Counted from the first letter of the stretch, positions 36,207 through 45,921 are shown. The stretch is 64,000 nt of DNA from Paenibacillus lupini (GCF_011761355.1 NZ_JAASRW010000010.1:62001-126000); one strand, 5' to 3'. Numbers and translations: made by a program. The notes: generated from the sequence alone by a model not told the origin.

Positions 36207-37430
36207 ATGGCAAAAATTACAGGAATCAAATGTATTCGTACCCGCAAAAATGGGGCTTGGACCATCGTTAAAGTTATGACTGACCAGGATGGACTATATG
36301 GGCTTGGATCTGCATCGGATGTGTATAACCCCGAAGCGGTCGTGCAGATTATTGAGCAATTGCTTGCCCCTCTATTAATCGGCAAAGATGCCGCCAATAT
36401 AGAGGATTTGTGGCAGACGATGTATATGAGTGGATATTGGAGAAACGGCGCTTTGCTTCATACGGCGATTGGCGGTATTGATATGGCGCTGTGGGATATA
36501 AAAGGAAAAGAAGCCGGCTTGCCGGTTTATCAGCTGCTTGGCGGTGCCTGCCGTGCAGCGATTCCATGCTATGGACATGCGGGCGGGAAGGATATTGGCG
36601 AGCTGAAGGAAGATGTACACAAGTTCATCGAAGAGGGGTACTCTGTGATCCGTGTTCAAATGGGCGGCTACGGAGGCGGTGGTTTTATCGATCGGGATAA
36701 GGCGAATCTTCCTCAGCAGGCATGGGGCAGCGGGCCGGTGTTTGATGAGCAGTCTTATTTGCATGCGATACCAAATATGTTCGAGCAGCTAAGGAATGAA
36801 TTCGGGATGAACATTCAGTTTACCCATGATGTGCATGAGCATCTGTCACCGGTTAACGCCATACAGCTGGCCAAGCGGGTTGAGCCCTATAGTCTGTTCT
36901 TCCTTGAGGATGCGTTAGCACCAGAACAGATCGGATGGTATCGCCATTTGCGGCAGCAAAGTGCAACACCTCAAGCTGTCGGCGAGTTATTCGTAAATCC
37001 GCAGGAATGGACACAGCTGATCAAGGAGCAGTTGATTGATTTTATCCGCGTACGTGTCTCGAAGGCAGGAGGGATAAGTGCGTGTCGCAAAATTGCTGCG
37101 TTAGGAGAAGCGTTTGGCGTTCGGACTGCATGGCAGGAAGGCGGGGAAAATGACCCTGTCAACCAAGCGGCGGCAGTGCACCTCGATATGGCGATATGGA
37201 ACTTTGGTATTCAGGAAGTGAACCATTTCCGGCCGGAGGAGCAGGATGTTTTTGCGGGGCACATTGAGCGGAAAGGCGGTTATTTGTATCCGTCACAAAA
37301 ACCGGGACTTGGCATTGAACTAGATGAGCTGAAAGCGCAGCAGCTGCTTGGAGAAGGCTGGAGGCGATCGGTTTATTTTAATCCCTATCAGCTTGACCGC
37401 AAGGCAGATGGTACGTTGGTTCGCCCATAA
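36207..37430 (+). CDS. Enolase-superfamily dehydratase (ManD/RspA group, variant)
   Basis: Probable sugar-acid dehydratase of 407 residues. The three metal ligands can be read as D208 (THDVHEHLSP, with H210 as possible base), E234 (FFLEDALAPE) and E260 (VGELFVNPQEW). The N-terminal capping domain is present, including ALWDIKGKEAGLPVYQLLGG. Mannonate dehydratase relatives usually carry a second histidine in a GxHG segment after the seventh strand; here the place reads WQEGGENDPVNQ with no histidine. The enzyme may therefore use another substrate or be inactive as a mannonate dehydratase. It precedes the SDR gene by 28 bp in what looks like an operon. Confidence 0.85.
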   Translation: MAKITGIKCIRTRKNGAWTIVKVMTDQDGLYGLGSASDVYNPEAVVQIIEQLLAPLLIGKDAANIEDLWQTMYMSGYWRNGALLHTAIGGIDMALWDIKGKEAGLPVYQLLGGACRAAIPCYGHAGGKDIGELKEDVHKFIEEGYSVIRVQMGGYGGGGFIDRDKANLPQQAWGSGPVFDEQSYLHAIPNMFEQLRNEFGMNIQFTHDVHEHLSPVNAIQLAKRVEPYSLFFLEDALAPEQIGWYRHLRQQSATPQAVGELFVNPQEWTQLIKEQLIDFIRVRVSKAGGISACRKIAALGEAFGVRTAWQEGGENDPVNQAAAVHLDMAIWNFGIQEVNHFRPEEQDVFAGHIERKGGYLYPSQKPGLGIELDELKAQQLLGEGWRRSVYFNPYQLDRKADGTLVRP

Positions 37431-37458
37431 CAATATTGGACAATAGGAGTGTAATCAC

Positions 37459-38298
37459 ATGAAGACAATTGTAGTGACAGGCGGCAGCGGTAAGCTGGGC
37501 ACGGCACTTATTAAGGAGCTCCTGCAAGAGGGTTATACGGTTACCTCGCTTGATACACAGCGTTCGAATGAATTAAAGTGCAGGCAGATCAAAGTGGATC
37601 TGAATGATTTCGGGCAAGTCGTATCTGCCCTTCACGGGGCTGACGCGGTTATCCATTTGGCAGCAATTCCAGCTCCACTAGGCCACACGTACCCGTATAT
37701 TTTCGCTAATAATGTGGTGTCCAGCTATCATATTCTCGAAGCAGCATCGCTTCTTGGCATTCGTAAAGTAGTAGTTGGCTCCAGCGAGTCCTCCTATGGC
37801 TTTGCTTGGGCTCCAACACCTTTCTCGCCGGATTATCTGCCAGTCGATGAGGAGCATCCGCAGCAGCCGCAGGAGTGTTACGGGTTATCTAAGGTTGTAA
37901 ATGAACTTACCGCTTCCATGTTCGATCGGCGCAATGGGATGCAGATTATCTCACTCCGTTTCTCCATGATTACAAAGCCGGAGGACTATAAGCATCTCTC
38001 CATCCGCAAACCAGAAGCTTTTAAAAATATTTTCTGGAGCTATATCGACATCCGGGATGCTGTCAGTGCATGCATTGCTTCGCTTAAGGTCGAGGATCGT
38101 GGGGCGATCTGCCTCAATATTACGAGCAGCGATACGCTTAGCGATCTCAGCACGGAGTTGCTCATTAAGCAATTCTACCCAGATGTAAAGGATTTGCGTG
38201 ATGCTTTCCCGGAACGAACCGCTCTTGTGAGTAATATGGAGGCTCAACGGGTACTCGACTGGAAGCCACAGCATTCTTGGGCGGATACGATAAATTAA
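37459..38298 (+). CDS. NAD-dependent epimerase/dehydratase-type SDR (uronate dehydrogenase-like)
   Basis: Extended-type short-chain dehydrogenase of 279 residues. The cofactor motif is VVTGGSGKLG at the start; the catalytic Y141 and K145 lie in CYGLSKVVNE, and a serine sits before them in VGSSESSYGF. The length and the DEEHPQQPQECYG context resemble uronate dehydrogenases and nucleotide-sugar epimerases; I cannot choose between them. It lies close behind the dehydratase gene, which fits an oxidation-dehydration route for uronic acids. Confidence 0.85.
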   Translation: MKTIVVTGGSGKLGTALIKELLQEGYTVTSLDTQRSNELKCRQIKVDLNDFGQVVSALHGADAVIHLAAIPAPLGHTYPYIFANNVVSSYHILEAASLLGIRKVVVGSSESSYGFAWAPTPFSPDYLPVDEEHPQQPQECYGLSKVVNELTASMFDRRNGMQIISLRFSMITKPEDYKHLSIRKPEAFKNIFWSYIDIRDAVSACIASLKVEDRGAICLNITSSDTLSDLSTELLIKQFYPDVKDLRDAFPERTALVSNMEAQRVLDWKPQHSWADTIN

Positions 38299-38303
38299 AC
38301 ATA

Positions 38304-38334
38304 AGCCAGGGCTTCTCAAGCAGAGGTCCTGGCT
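38304..38334 (+). terminator. Terminator after the SDR gene
   Basis: GCCAGG pairs with CCTGGC within a longer stem that carries some mismatches. The T-run is weak. Confidence 0.6.
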
Positions 38335-38447
38335 TCATTGTTATTATCTCTCATTTGTAAGGTTTTTCTAATTGGCGGATCCATTTATAATAGAATCATT
38401 AGCAACTTTCTCTTCGTACTTCATTGGATTGTGAGAGGAGTTTCGAG

Positions 38448-41048
38448 ATGGAAAAAGTGTATAAAGATGCAAAAACGAGAGAAATCTCCTTCCCTCTTGG
38501 CGGAATTGGCAGCGGCAGCATCGGGCTTTCCGGCAATGGGAGGCTGATTGATTGGGAGATTTTTAATCGGCCAAATAAAAAGAGCTTTAATGGTTTTAGT
38601 CATTTTGCTATTAAAGCAGAGCAAGAAGGGCGTCTATTAGACGCCCGAATTCTGAATGGGGATTTGCAGGCACCATACATAGGAGAGCACATTCGGGGAG
38701 GCCCGTGGTACAGCGGATATGGCTTTGGACCAGAAAGCCAGACGATGGCTGGCATGCCGCATTTTAGAGAGACCGAGTTCAGGGGAGAATTTCCTTTGGC
38801 GGGAATGACGTTCGCAGACCCTTCGTTTCCCGGACGGGTGGAGCTGCTGGCCTTTAATCCCTTTATCCCTCTTAATGATCAGGATTCGAGTATTCCTGCT
38901 GCATTCTTCGAATGGGAGATCGAAAATAGCAGCGAGGAACCTATCACCTATACGATCGGTTTGTCGGTAGGGAACCCAATTCCTACGGAGAGGGTCATCC
39001 ATCGATATCAAGAATTGGTGAGTGAGAAGGGCCACAAAATACATACGCTGGGACTTTCCTCCAAGCAATACGACGAGGATCATCCGCATTATGGCGATAT
39101 ATGTATCGCTACTGATGCGGCTGAAGTCAGTCATCAAGATTTCTGGTATCGCGGCGGATGGTGCGATGCGCTGGAGATGTATTGGCACGACTTTACGAAG
39201 CCCGGACCACTGAAGAATAGAATATATACCGAAGAAATGCCACCTAGCGAGAGGCATAAGGATACGGCTACACTTGCTGCACATTTCACCCTGAATCATG
39301 GCGAGAAGGGGAAGGTCAGATTTACGATCAGCTGGAGCTTCCCGAATATGATTAATTTTTGGAATCCGCAAGCGGTGGGCTCTAACAGCTGGAAACATTA
39401 CTATGCTTCGTTATTCGAAAATGCTGAGGCAAGCGGAAAGTATGCGTTTGAGCACTGGGATCGCCTTCTTGAAGAAACATTAACCTTTAAAGAGGCACTG
39501 TTTTCTTCCACTATACCCGAGGTCGTTAAGGAAGCGGTGTCAGCCAATTTATCCGTGCTGAAGTCAGCAACCTGCTTGCGATTGACGGATGGCTCCTTCT
39601 ATGGATTCGAGGGGGTGACTGAAGATACCGGTTCCTGTGAAGGCTCCTGTACACATGTGTGGAACTACGCCTATGCGCTGCCGTTTCTATTTCCAAAGCT
39701 GGAAAGAAGCATGCGTGATCTCGATTTTCGCTATAACAGCCGTCCAGATGGCCGTATGACATTTAGGCTCATGCTGCCCGTAGGCCGCGAACAACAGCAC
39801 TATCATGCATGCGCGGATGGTCAATTCGGCGGCGTTATTAAAGCGTATCGGGATTGGAAAATATCCGGCGATACAGAGTGGTTAGTTTCGAATTGGCCTG
39901 CGATAAAGGGCTCCATTGAATATGCCTGGGCTGATACGAACGTCGATCAATGGGACCCTTTGAAAAAAGGGGTTTTGGAGGGGAGACAGCACCATACCCT
40001 CGACATGGAGCTTTATGGACCTAACTCCTGGTTGACTGGATTTTATCTCGCTGCACTGAAGGCAGGTTCCGAGATGGCTTCCTTCTTAGGAGAATTGGAC
40101 ACAGCCGAAACCTATCAAGGAATGTTTAATAAGGGAAAAGAATGGGTGGACCAGCATCTGTTTAACGGTTCGTATTATGCACAGCGCGTGGATTTGTCCG
40201 ATCAAACGATCCTTACGCAATTCGGGAGCGACGCCGTACAAGGCTATTGGAATGAAGAGCTGGAGGAAATCAAATACCAGATTGCAGATGGCTGTGTGAT
40301 CGATCAGGTTATTGCTCAGTGGCATGCCAATTTATGCGGATTGGGAGAGATTTTCGATAAAGCTCAAACCCGCACGGCACTGCAATCGTTATATCGGCAT
40401 AATTTTAAATCAAGCATGAGAAATGAAGCTAACACCTGGCGTTTATATTCCCTAAATGATGAAGCAGGTCTCGTCATTTGTACATGGCCGGAGGGAACCA
40501 GCAAGCCTTCGATCCCGCTGACCTATAATTCGGAGACGATGACAGGCTTTGAATATCAAGCGGCTTCACACATGATTCAAGAGGGTCTTGTTGAGGAGGG
40601 TCTTTCCATTGTAGCAGCGATTCGAGATCGTTACGACGGGGAGAAACGTAATCCTTGGAATGAGATCGAATGCGGCAGCAACTATGCGCGGTCTATGGCG
40701 AGCTACTCGTTGCTCCATGCTTTTAGCGGATTTGAATTCGATATGGTCCAAGGGATGATCGGCTTTCAACCTATTCAAATGATGGAAGGAGAGTATCGGA
40801 CCCTCTGGTCGCTTGACCAGGGCTGGGGCATATTTGAGATGTCAGCAGACAGCGTGAGCGTAAAGGTAATAGGCGGCAAGCTGAAACTGAAAATGCTTAA
40901 GCTAGCAGCGTCCGAAATAAACAAAATCAATCACATTCATATCGGCGATGAAGAGGTAGTCTTCAGTATCACTGGAAATACCGTATATTTTCAGACCGAA
41001 GTGACTCTGCAAGCGCAGCAGTCGGTCGTCCTGAATTTAGTTCGTTAA
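38448..41048 (+). CDS. GH116 glycosidase (bile-acid beta-glucosidase/GBA2 type)
   Basis: Retaining glycosidase of family 116, 866 residues, without a signal peptide and so probably cytosolic. The N-terminal beta domain starts ISFPLGGIGSGSIGLSGNG, a family hallmark. In the alpha-helical catalytic domain the probable nucleophile is E388 (FYGFEG, followed by CTHVWNYAYAL) and the acid/base D519 (HTLDMELYGPNS). Known members cleave beta-glucosides, beta-xylosides or N-acetylglucosaminides. The ATG at 38448 follows GAGAGGAG. It would split oligosaccharides brought in by the importer at 25-28 kb. Confidence 0.9.
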   Translation: MEKVYKDAKTREISFPLGGIGSGSIGLSGNGRLIDWEIFNRPNKKSFNGFSHFAIKAEQEGRLLDARILNGDLQAPYIGEHIRGGPWYSGYGFGPESQTMAGMPHFRETEFRGEFPLAGMTFADPSFPGRVELLAFNPFIPLNDQDSSIPAAFFEWEIENSSEEPITYTIGLSVGNPIPTERVIHRYQELVSEKGHKIHTLGLSSKQYDEDHPHYGDICIATDAAEVSHQDFWYRGGWCDALEMYWHDFTKPGPLKNRIYTEEMPPSERHKDTATLAAHFTLNHGEKGKVRFTISWSFPNMINFWNPQAVGSNSWKHYYASLFENAEASGKYAFEHWDRLLEETLTFKEALFSSTIPEVVKEAVSANLSVLKSATCLRLTDGSFYGFEGVTEDTGSCEGSCTHVWNYAYALPFLFPKLERSMRDLDFRYNSRPDGRMTFRLMLPVGREQQHYHACADGQFGGVIKAYRDWKISGDTEWLVSNWPAIKGSIEYAWADTNVDQWDPLKKGVLEGRQHHTLDMELYGPNSWLTGFYLAALKAGSEMASFLGELDTAETYQGMFNKGKEWVDQHLFNGSYYAQRVDLSDQTILTQFGSDAVQGYWNEELEEIKYQIADGCVIDQVIAQWHANLCGLGEIFDKAQTRTALQSLYRHNFKSSMRNEANTWRLYSLNDEAGLVICTWPEGTSKPSIPLTYNSETMTGFEYQAASHMIQEGLVEEGLSIVAAIRDRYDGEKRNPWNEIECGSNYARSMASYSLLHAFSGFEFDMVQGMIGFQPIQMMEGEYRTLWSLDQGWGIFEMSADSVSVKVIGGKLKLKMLKLAASEINKINHIHIGDEEVVFSITGNTVYFQTEVTLQAQQSVVLNLVR

Positions 41049-41509
41049 TCGAGTAGAAGAGGTCGCCAAAAGAGTAATCGCTGGCAAAAGTAACAACTCG
41101 CATTTGCAATAAACTATGAAAGTATTAAAAAAATACCGAAGTAGGGGGCTATCCCTTCTCGTACTGCTTTCTTTTGCAAATTTTTGGTCAAGCGAAAGCC
41201 ACTCTACCTAAAGGCAAACTTCGGCAACCCTAGAAGTAGGAATCTGCATATCCCGGTAGGTATAGTTGTCATCTTTTGATGTGTTTTTTATTGAACAGGT
41301 TAATGCAAGTGGAGCAATTCGAAAGATTCTGGAGAAGCGTTAAGCTTATGCTTACGAAGCAGCTTTCTTTCAGAAAGCTTTGAAGCGTTCGCTTTTGCTC
41401 GGGGATTCCTACCTTACCCAGTTGATTCAAAGGAATCCCCGAGCAATGGCGATCGGAAGAACTTTCGAATGCGTAGCTTGCTGTTTAACCCGAAAAATGG
41501 TATCCGTCT
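41049..41509. other. Gene-free convergent region with possible structured RNA
   Basis: About 460 bp between the ends of the GH116 gene and the permease operon. From about 41115 to 41290 there is a set of pairing elements: CTACCTA and TAGGTATAG close a domain that contains CCTAGAAGTAGG, and each end carries a hairpin followed by a U-run (TTTTTTT on the minus strand near 41127, TTTTTT on the plus strand at 41284-41289). A further hairpin lies at 41395-41446. No known RNA family could be assigned by eye. Confidence 0.4.
41395..41446. terminator. Hairpin at the end of the permease operon
   Basis: TTGCTCGGGGATTCC pairs with GGAATCCCCGAGCAA around a 22-base loop. No U-run follows on either strand. 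It may be a terminator or an RNA-stabilising stem for the minus-strand permease operon. Confidence 0.5.
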
Positions 41510-42379
41510 TTATCCTTTAATCGAACCAATCATAACCCCTTTAACAAAATGCCGCTGTACAAAAGGATACATGATCCAGACAGGCAGGCTGGAGACGATA
41601 ATAATCGCATATTTGATGCTCTCGGCCAGCAGAATCTTATCTTCTAATCCGACAGTGCCGTCCGCAGCAGCAGATTGGCTGAACATCAATATTTCACGTA
41701 AAACAAGCTGAAGCGGGTAATGTGACTCGTCACGCATATAAATAAGCGCGTTAAAAAAGGAATTCCAATGAGCTACCGCATAGAACAAAATCATTACGGC
41801 CAATATCGGCTTCGACAACGGCAAAATAATATTCAGCAGCAGCCGCCAATTCGAGCAGCCATCTATATGGGCTGCCTCCTGAATCTCCCAAGGAATACTC
41901 GATTGAAAATAAGTTCTCATCACGATCAGATTATAGGTAGAGATCGCACCGGGAACGATAAGCGACCACATCGTATCGACCATCCCCAAATCTTTGACCA
42001 GCAGATAAGTTGGAATAAGGCCTCCGCTGAAAAACATCGTAAGCGTGATGAACAGCATCAATACTTTACGTCCGGGAAGATCGGGTCTCGACAGCGGATA
42101 CGCCGCCAAGATGGTCATGATGATATTAATAACGGTGCCAACTACCGTATACACGATCGTATTCCGATATCCGAGCCACACTTCCTTGTTACGAAAAATT
42201 TCCCTATAAGCCTCAGCCGTAACGCTCTTTGGCAGAAGCCATACTTCGCCGCCGAGTACCTTCGCCGGATCACTGAATGAAGCGCTGACCACAAACAGCA
42301 GAGGATAAAGCACAATGCCGATAATAATTGCGGCTAATGCACAGATGACTACGTTAAATAACCGCTCCCCCCTTACCAT
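41510..42379 (-). CDS. Sugar ABC transporter permease, YtcP type
   Basis: Membrane subunit of 289 residues, six helices. The EAA loop reads IQEAAHIDGCSNWRLLLNI, and the end PFVQRHFVKGVMIGSIKG is typical. Its ATG overlaps the TAA of the upstream permease (ATGGTAA), so translation is coupled. It is the last gene of the second importer operon. Confidence 0.93.
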   Translation of the reverse strand: MVRGERLFNVVICALAAIIIGIVLYPLLFVVSASFSDPAKVLGGEVWLLPKSVTAEAYREIFRNKEVWLGYRNTIVYTVVGTVINIIMTILAAYPLSRPDLPGRKVLMLFITLTMFFSGGLIPTYLLVKDLGMVDTMWSLIVPGAISTYNLIVMRTYFQSSIPWEIQEAAHIDGCSNWRLLLNIILPLSKPILAVMILFYAVAHWNSFFNALIYMRDESHYPLQLVLREILMFSQSAAADGTVGLEDKILLAESIKYAIIIVSSLPVWIMYPFVQRHFVKGVMIGSIKG

Positions 42380-43338
42380 AAGCTCGTCTCCGACAGCTTG
42401 CGAGCGAAACGATTAACTACCAGCAGCAGCACCAGATTAATGACCGAATTAAATAGTCCAATCGCGGCCGTATAGCTGTACTCCCCTTTGAGAATACCCG
42501 TCGTATAGACAAAGGTGGAGATGACATCGCTTTTTTCAATATTTAAGCTGTTTTGCATGAGCAGCACCTTCTCAAAGCCAATATTCATGAAATGGCCGAT
42601 ATCAAGAATAAGCAAAATCACAATGACCGGAACGATGCCAGGCAAGGAAATATGCCAAATGCGCCGCAGCCGGGAAGCACCGTCCATCTTCGCCGCCTCA
42701 TACAGCTGAGGGTTGATGCCGATCAGGGCTGCAATATACATGATGGATTGCCAGCCCATGTTCTGCCAAATATTCGAGCTGATAAAGATGGGTTTGAACC
42801 ATGAGGCTTCCTCAAGAAATCGGATTGGCGTGCCTCCAAAAGCCTCGATCAGCCCATTGACGGGACCACTCTTGGGAGACAGCAGCAATTGCAGCATGCC
42901 GACAATAACAACAACCGAAATAAAATGAGGAAGGTACGTAATATTTTGCAGCCATTTGCTGAAGCCTTTGCTTGGCAGCTCTTGAATGATGAGTGCCAGT
43001 AATATCGGAATCGGAAAGGCAATAAGCAGCGAAAATAGATTAATAGAAACGGTATTCCACAGCAGTCTCCAGAAATAATACGAATCAAAAAACCGCGTAA
43101 AATGCTCAAAACCTACCCAATCGCTGCCCGCAATTCCCTTTGCCGGGTTGAAGTCTTTAAAGGCGATTTGGAGCCCATATAATGGTCCATATTGAAAAAT
43201 GAGATACCAGACGATAGGCAGAAGAAGCATCAAGTAAAGGTCATATCGTCTGGCAATCTGTTTAAACAGCCGGGAGCCGCGTATGACACGGCTGCGGGAA
43301 GAAACGATGGTTGGATTTTTAGTCTGCGCCGTATTCAT
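42373..43338 (-). CDS. Sugar ABC transporter permease, LplB type
   Basis: Membrane subunit of 321 residues, six helices after a basic N-terminal tail of about 30 residues. The EAA loop reads LYEAAKMDGASRLRRIWHI. GAGGAGGGC precedes the ATG. It forms the channel with the overlapping downstream permease and is fed by the binding protein 18 bp upstream. Confidence 0.93.
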   Translation of the reverse strand: MNTAQTKNPTIVSSRSRVIRGSRLFKQIARRYDLYLMLLLPIVWYLIFQYGPLYGLQIAFKDFNPAKGIAGSDWVGFEHFTRFFDSYYFWRLLWNTVSINLFSLLIAFPIPILLALIIQELPSKGFSKWLQNITYLPHFISVVVIVGMLQLLLSPKSGPVNGLIEAFGGTPIRFLEEASWFKPIFISSNIWQNMGWQSIMYIAALIGINPQLYEAAKMDGASRLRRIWHISLPGIVPVIVILLILDIGHFMNIGFEKVLLMQNSLNIEKSDVISTFVYTTGILKGEYSYTAAIGLFNSVINLVLLLVVNRFARKLSETSLW

Positions 43339-43356
43339 AAGCGCCCTCCTCGGTCA

Positions 43357-44955
43357 TTACTTAATTTTATCAAAAGCATCTTGGTACAGCTTCTCGAGTT
43401 CGTCGATTTTCAGCTTCTTCAAAGTAGCCTGGAAATCATCCCATTTATCAAAGCTGAGTGCACCAGTAATGAATTTGGAACTTTGCTCTTCGTAATACTT
43501 ATCGATGTCGTTACGAAGTACATCCACTTTCTTAGCCGTTTCCTCGTCAAACATCGGAGATGCGTAGCGGACCTTTGGCATGTAAGGATCGAGCTTCGTT
43601 TGAGCCTCTTGTACTTGAGGCGGATTAATAAAGGAAGCTACCTTTTCACTAATTAAGTGAGGAGCTCCACCACCGGCATAAGGTGTAATTTTCCCCTGAT
43701 TTCCTGTGTTCAAAAATTTCTCCGTATAATACGGAACGCCGTCCTTCAGTTCGTAATGTTCTCCTTCTCTTCCGAATCGGAGCAGAGTGGAACCTTCTTC
43801 TCCATAGAAGTAATCAATCCAGCGAATGGTAGCTTCCGGATACTTGTTGACCGATGTGATGGCAAATGATCCGAGATCCCGTGGAACAGACGCGCCTTGA
43901 CTTTGCAGACGATCGCCATGTGGACCTTCAAGTGGAGCAATTCCTGTATATTGGTCCTGGATAGGCAGGAATGAATTATTCGTTTGATCAAAGAAGAATC
44001 CAAGGTTTCCAGACCCTTGCTTCGCAAGGTATTGTGCTTCCGTCTGCGAGAATACTTCAGGATCAAGCAGCTTCTCACTGTAAAGCTTGTTCAAATATTG
44101 GAGCAGTTCCTTGTTGCGATCATTGCCCATCCAGATGTCTACTTTGTCATTATCCAGATTAATGTTATAGCCCAGCTGAGAATCGAGGCCAAAGGAACCG
44201 CTCATCATAGGGAGAATAGGGAGCCCTAGACCAACGCCGCTGCTTGCGCGTGCAGTCATCGGAATTTCATCCTGCTTGCCATTGCCGTTTGGATCCTGAT
44301 CTCGGAAGGCAACCAGCACTTTATACAGCTCTTCTGTTGTTTGCGGTTCTTGTAAATTCAGCTTTTTCAGCCATGCTTGATTAATCCATTTCTTGTCCGT
44401 CCGCGCAGCACTTAAGGTAACCACGGTTGGGAGTGCATAGATATGGCCTTCCGGCGTGGTAATAGCTGGTGCAATTTCAGGGTATTGCTCCATCAGCTTT
44501 TTGAAGTTTGGTGCATATTTGTCAATAAGGTTCTCGAGCGGGATTAATTGACCAGCCGATCCGTAACGGATCGTTTCGAGAGAGGTAAGAGCCGAGCGGA
44601 ACAAGGCATCCGGAAGCTCGTTAGCTGCGAACAGCAAATTCTTTTTCTCCTGGAAGCCATCCGTAGGTACTTCGGTGAAATCTACCTGGATGTTGCTGAG
44701 TTTGGAGTAATCCTGAAACACAGGCATGTCTTTGAAAGGACCATTTACAGGAGCGATACGCGAAAACATCTTCAGCTTGATAGGTTCTTGTACAATCGGA
44801 AAACCACTTGCACTAACGGCATTCGTGGATGCCTCGTCAGCCTTGTTATTCGTATTCGTGTTACTACTGTCCTTACTAGAGCTGCATCCTGCAAGTGTCA
44901 GACTAAGTGCGATCATCGCGGACACTGTTAGTTTACTTCGATGGTTATTCATCAT
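43357..44955 (-). CDS. Extracellular solute-binding lipoprotein, LplA type
   Basis: Binding protein of 532 residues for an oligosaccharide importer. The signal peptide ends in LAGC (about C24), followed by a serine/asparagine-rich tether. The mature domain contains the DQDPNGNGKQDEIP segment, a calcium-loop-like stretch common in this large class. AAAGGAG precedes the ATG. Because the operon follows an AraC regulator and a Rex-type GH8 enzyme gene on the same strand, xylo-oligosaccharides are a likely ligand; this is inferred from context. Confidence 0.92.
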   Translation of the reverse strand: MMNNHRSKLTVSAMIALSLTLAGCSSSKDSSNTNTNNKADEASTNAVSASGFPIVQEPIKLKMFSRIAPVNGPFKDMPVFQDYSKLSNIQVDFTEVPTDGFQEKKNLLFAANELPDALFRSALTSLETIRYGSAGQLIPLENLIDKYAPNFKKLMEQYPEIAPAITTPEGHIYALPTVVTLSAARTDKKWINQAWLKKLNLQEPQTTEELYKVLVAFRDQDPNGNGKQDEIPMTARASSGVGLGLPILPMMSGSFGLDSQLGYNINLDNDKVDIWMGNDRNKELLQYLNKLYSEKLLDPEVFSQTEAQYLAKQGSGNLGFFFDQTNNSFLPIQDQYTGIAPLEGPHGDRLQSQGASVPRDLGSFAITSVNKYPEATIRWIDYFYGEEGSTLLRFGREGEHYELKDGVPYYTEKFLNTGNQGKITPYAGGGAPHLISEKVASFINPPQVQEAQTKLDPYMPKVRYASPMFDEETAKKVDVLRNDIDKYYEEQSSKFITGALSFDKWDDFQATLKKLKIDELEKLYQDAFDKIK

Positions 44956-45060
44956 TACAACATTCTCCTTTAAAACAAAGTATTCAAAGCCATATAGTTG
45001 GTTTTATGGGCTGGATTTAGCATAAATTAAGCGGCAGCAAATAGAAATGACATTTCGTTG

Positions 45061-45921
45061 TCATCGATTTAACATTTTGTTAGGGGTGCTGCGGTAATGG
45101 GAAGGTGACATCCCATAGTAGGTGCAGAAAGCTCGGGAGAAGGTATACAGGTCCGAATATCCTAGCGACAGTGAAATTTCCGTAATGGATAACGTCCGGT
45201 TATGCAGCATTTCCTCAGCGCGCTCCATACGGAGCTTAATTAAATACTCGCGAGGACTCATTCCAAAGCTATGTTTAAATCTGCTGGACAGATGAGATCG
45301 GTGCATGCCGGTCAATTGAGCGATGTCGGTGACGGTGATGCCCTCAGCATAATGTGTCTCCATATATTGCAGGCAAGCTTTTAACCAATCCTTATCTTCC
45401 AGAACTTCTGGAAGCGGGCGCGACAGTAATTCAAACAACTGGTAAAGTTTCATCTGCAGCTGCAAATCTCCATCCTTATGCGGTGTTTTCATCCGTTCCA
45501 TACAAGCCCTTAATTGATTGGTGAGCTCGGTCGTGAGCCGGTTACGCAAATACGGTCTATGCTCTGTTATTCCAAGTCTCTTCACTAACAACTCCGCTTG
45601 TGCGCCAGTAAAGGCTAACCAGTGCATCTGCAGCGGGGAATTGGGATCGTATTGCGTAATCCAGTAGCTATGCTTCACGTCGGGGAACAGACAAAACATA
45701 CTTCCTTTCGTCAGCGTAATCGTCTCCCCCAAACTGGACAACGTGACCGTACCGTTAAGCACAAAATGAAAGGAAAAGCATTCGATAACCCTCGGCCCAA
45801 CGCTGTAATTGGCCTTCGCGACATTATGCCCTGTGCGAAGCGGCCAAAGCCCGCCAAGCTTCTCAAATTCATTTGGTGTGTAATAAAAAATGTCTGCAAA
45901 TTCATGGCCATAATCCTTCAT
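45061..45921 (-). CDS. AraC-family regulator with N-terminal cupin
   Basis: Transcription factor of 286 residues. The N-terminal cupin-like sensor domain spans about residues 20-150, and the C-terminal double helix-turn-helix includes ITVTDIAQLTGMHRSHLSSR and ends near MSPSHYRS. The ATG at 45921 is about 10 bp after GGGG; the in-frame TTG at 45939 is less likely. A hairpin with seven T residues ends just before this binding site, so transcription from the GH8 side is terminated or attenuated. It lies upstream of the second importer operon and probably activates it. Confidence 0.9.
   Translation of the reverse strand: MKDYGHEFADIFYYTPNEFEKLGGLWPLRTGHNVAKANYSVGPRVIECFSFHFVLNGTVTLSSLGETITLTKGSMFCLFPDVKHSYWITQYDPNSPLQMHWLAFTGAQAELLVKRLGITEHRPYLRNRLTTELTNQLRACMERMKTPHKDGDLQLQMKLYQLFELLSRPLPEVLEDKDWLKACLQYMETHYAEGITVTDIAQLTGMHRSHLSSRFKHSFGMSPREYLIKLRMERAEEMLHNRTLSITEISLSLGYSDLYTFSRAFCTYYGMSPSHYRSTPNKMLNR

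Noticed and set aside
41115..41290. Guanidine-I (ykkC) or cyclic di-GMP riboswitch
   Set aside because: Only short words resemble the consensus of either class; the core motifs are missing, and no suitable gene follows.
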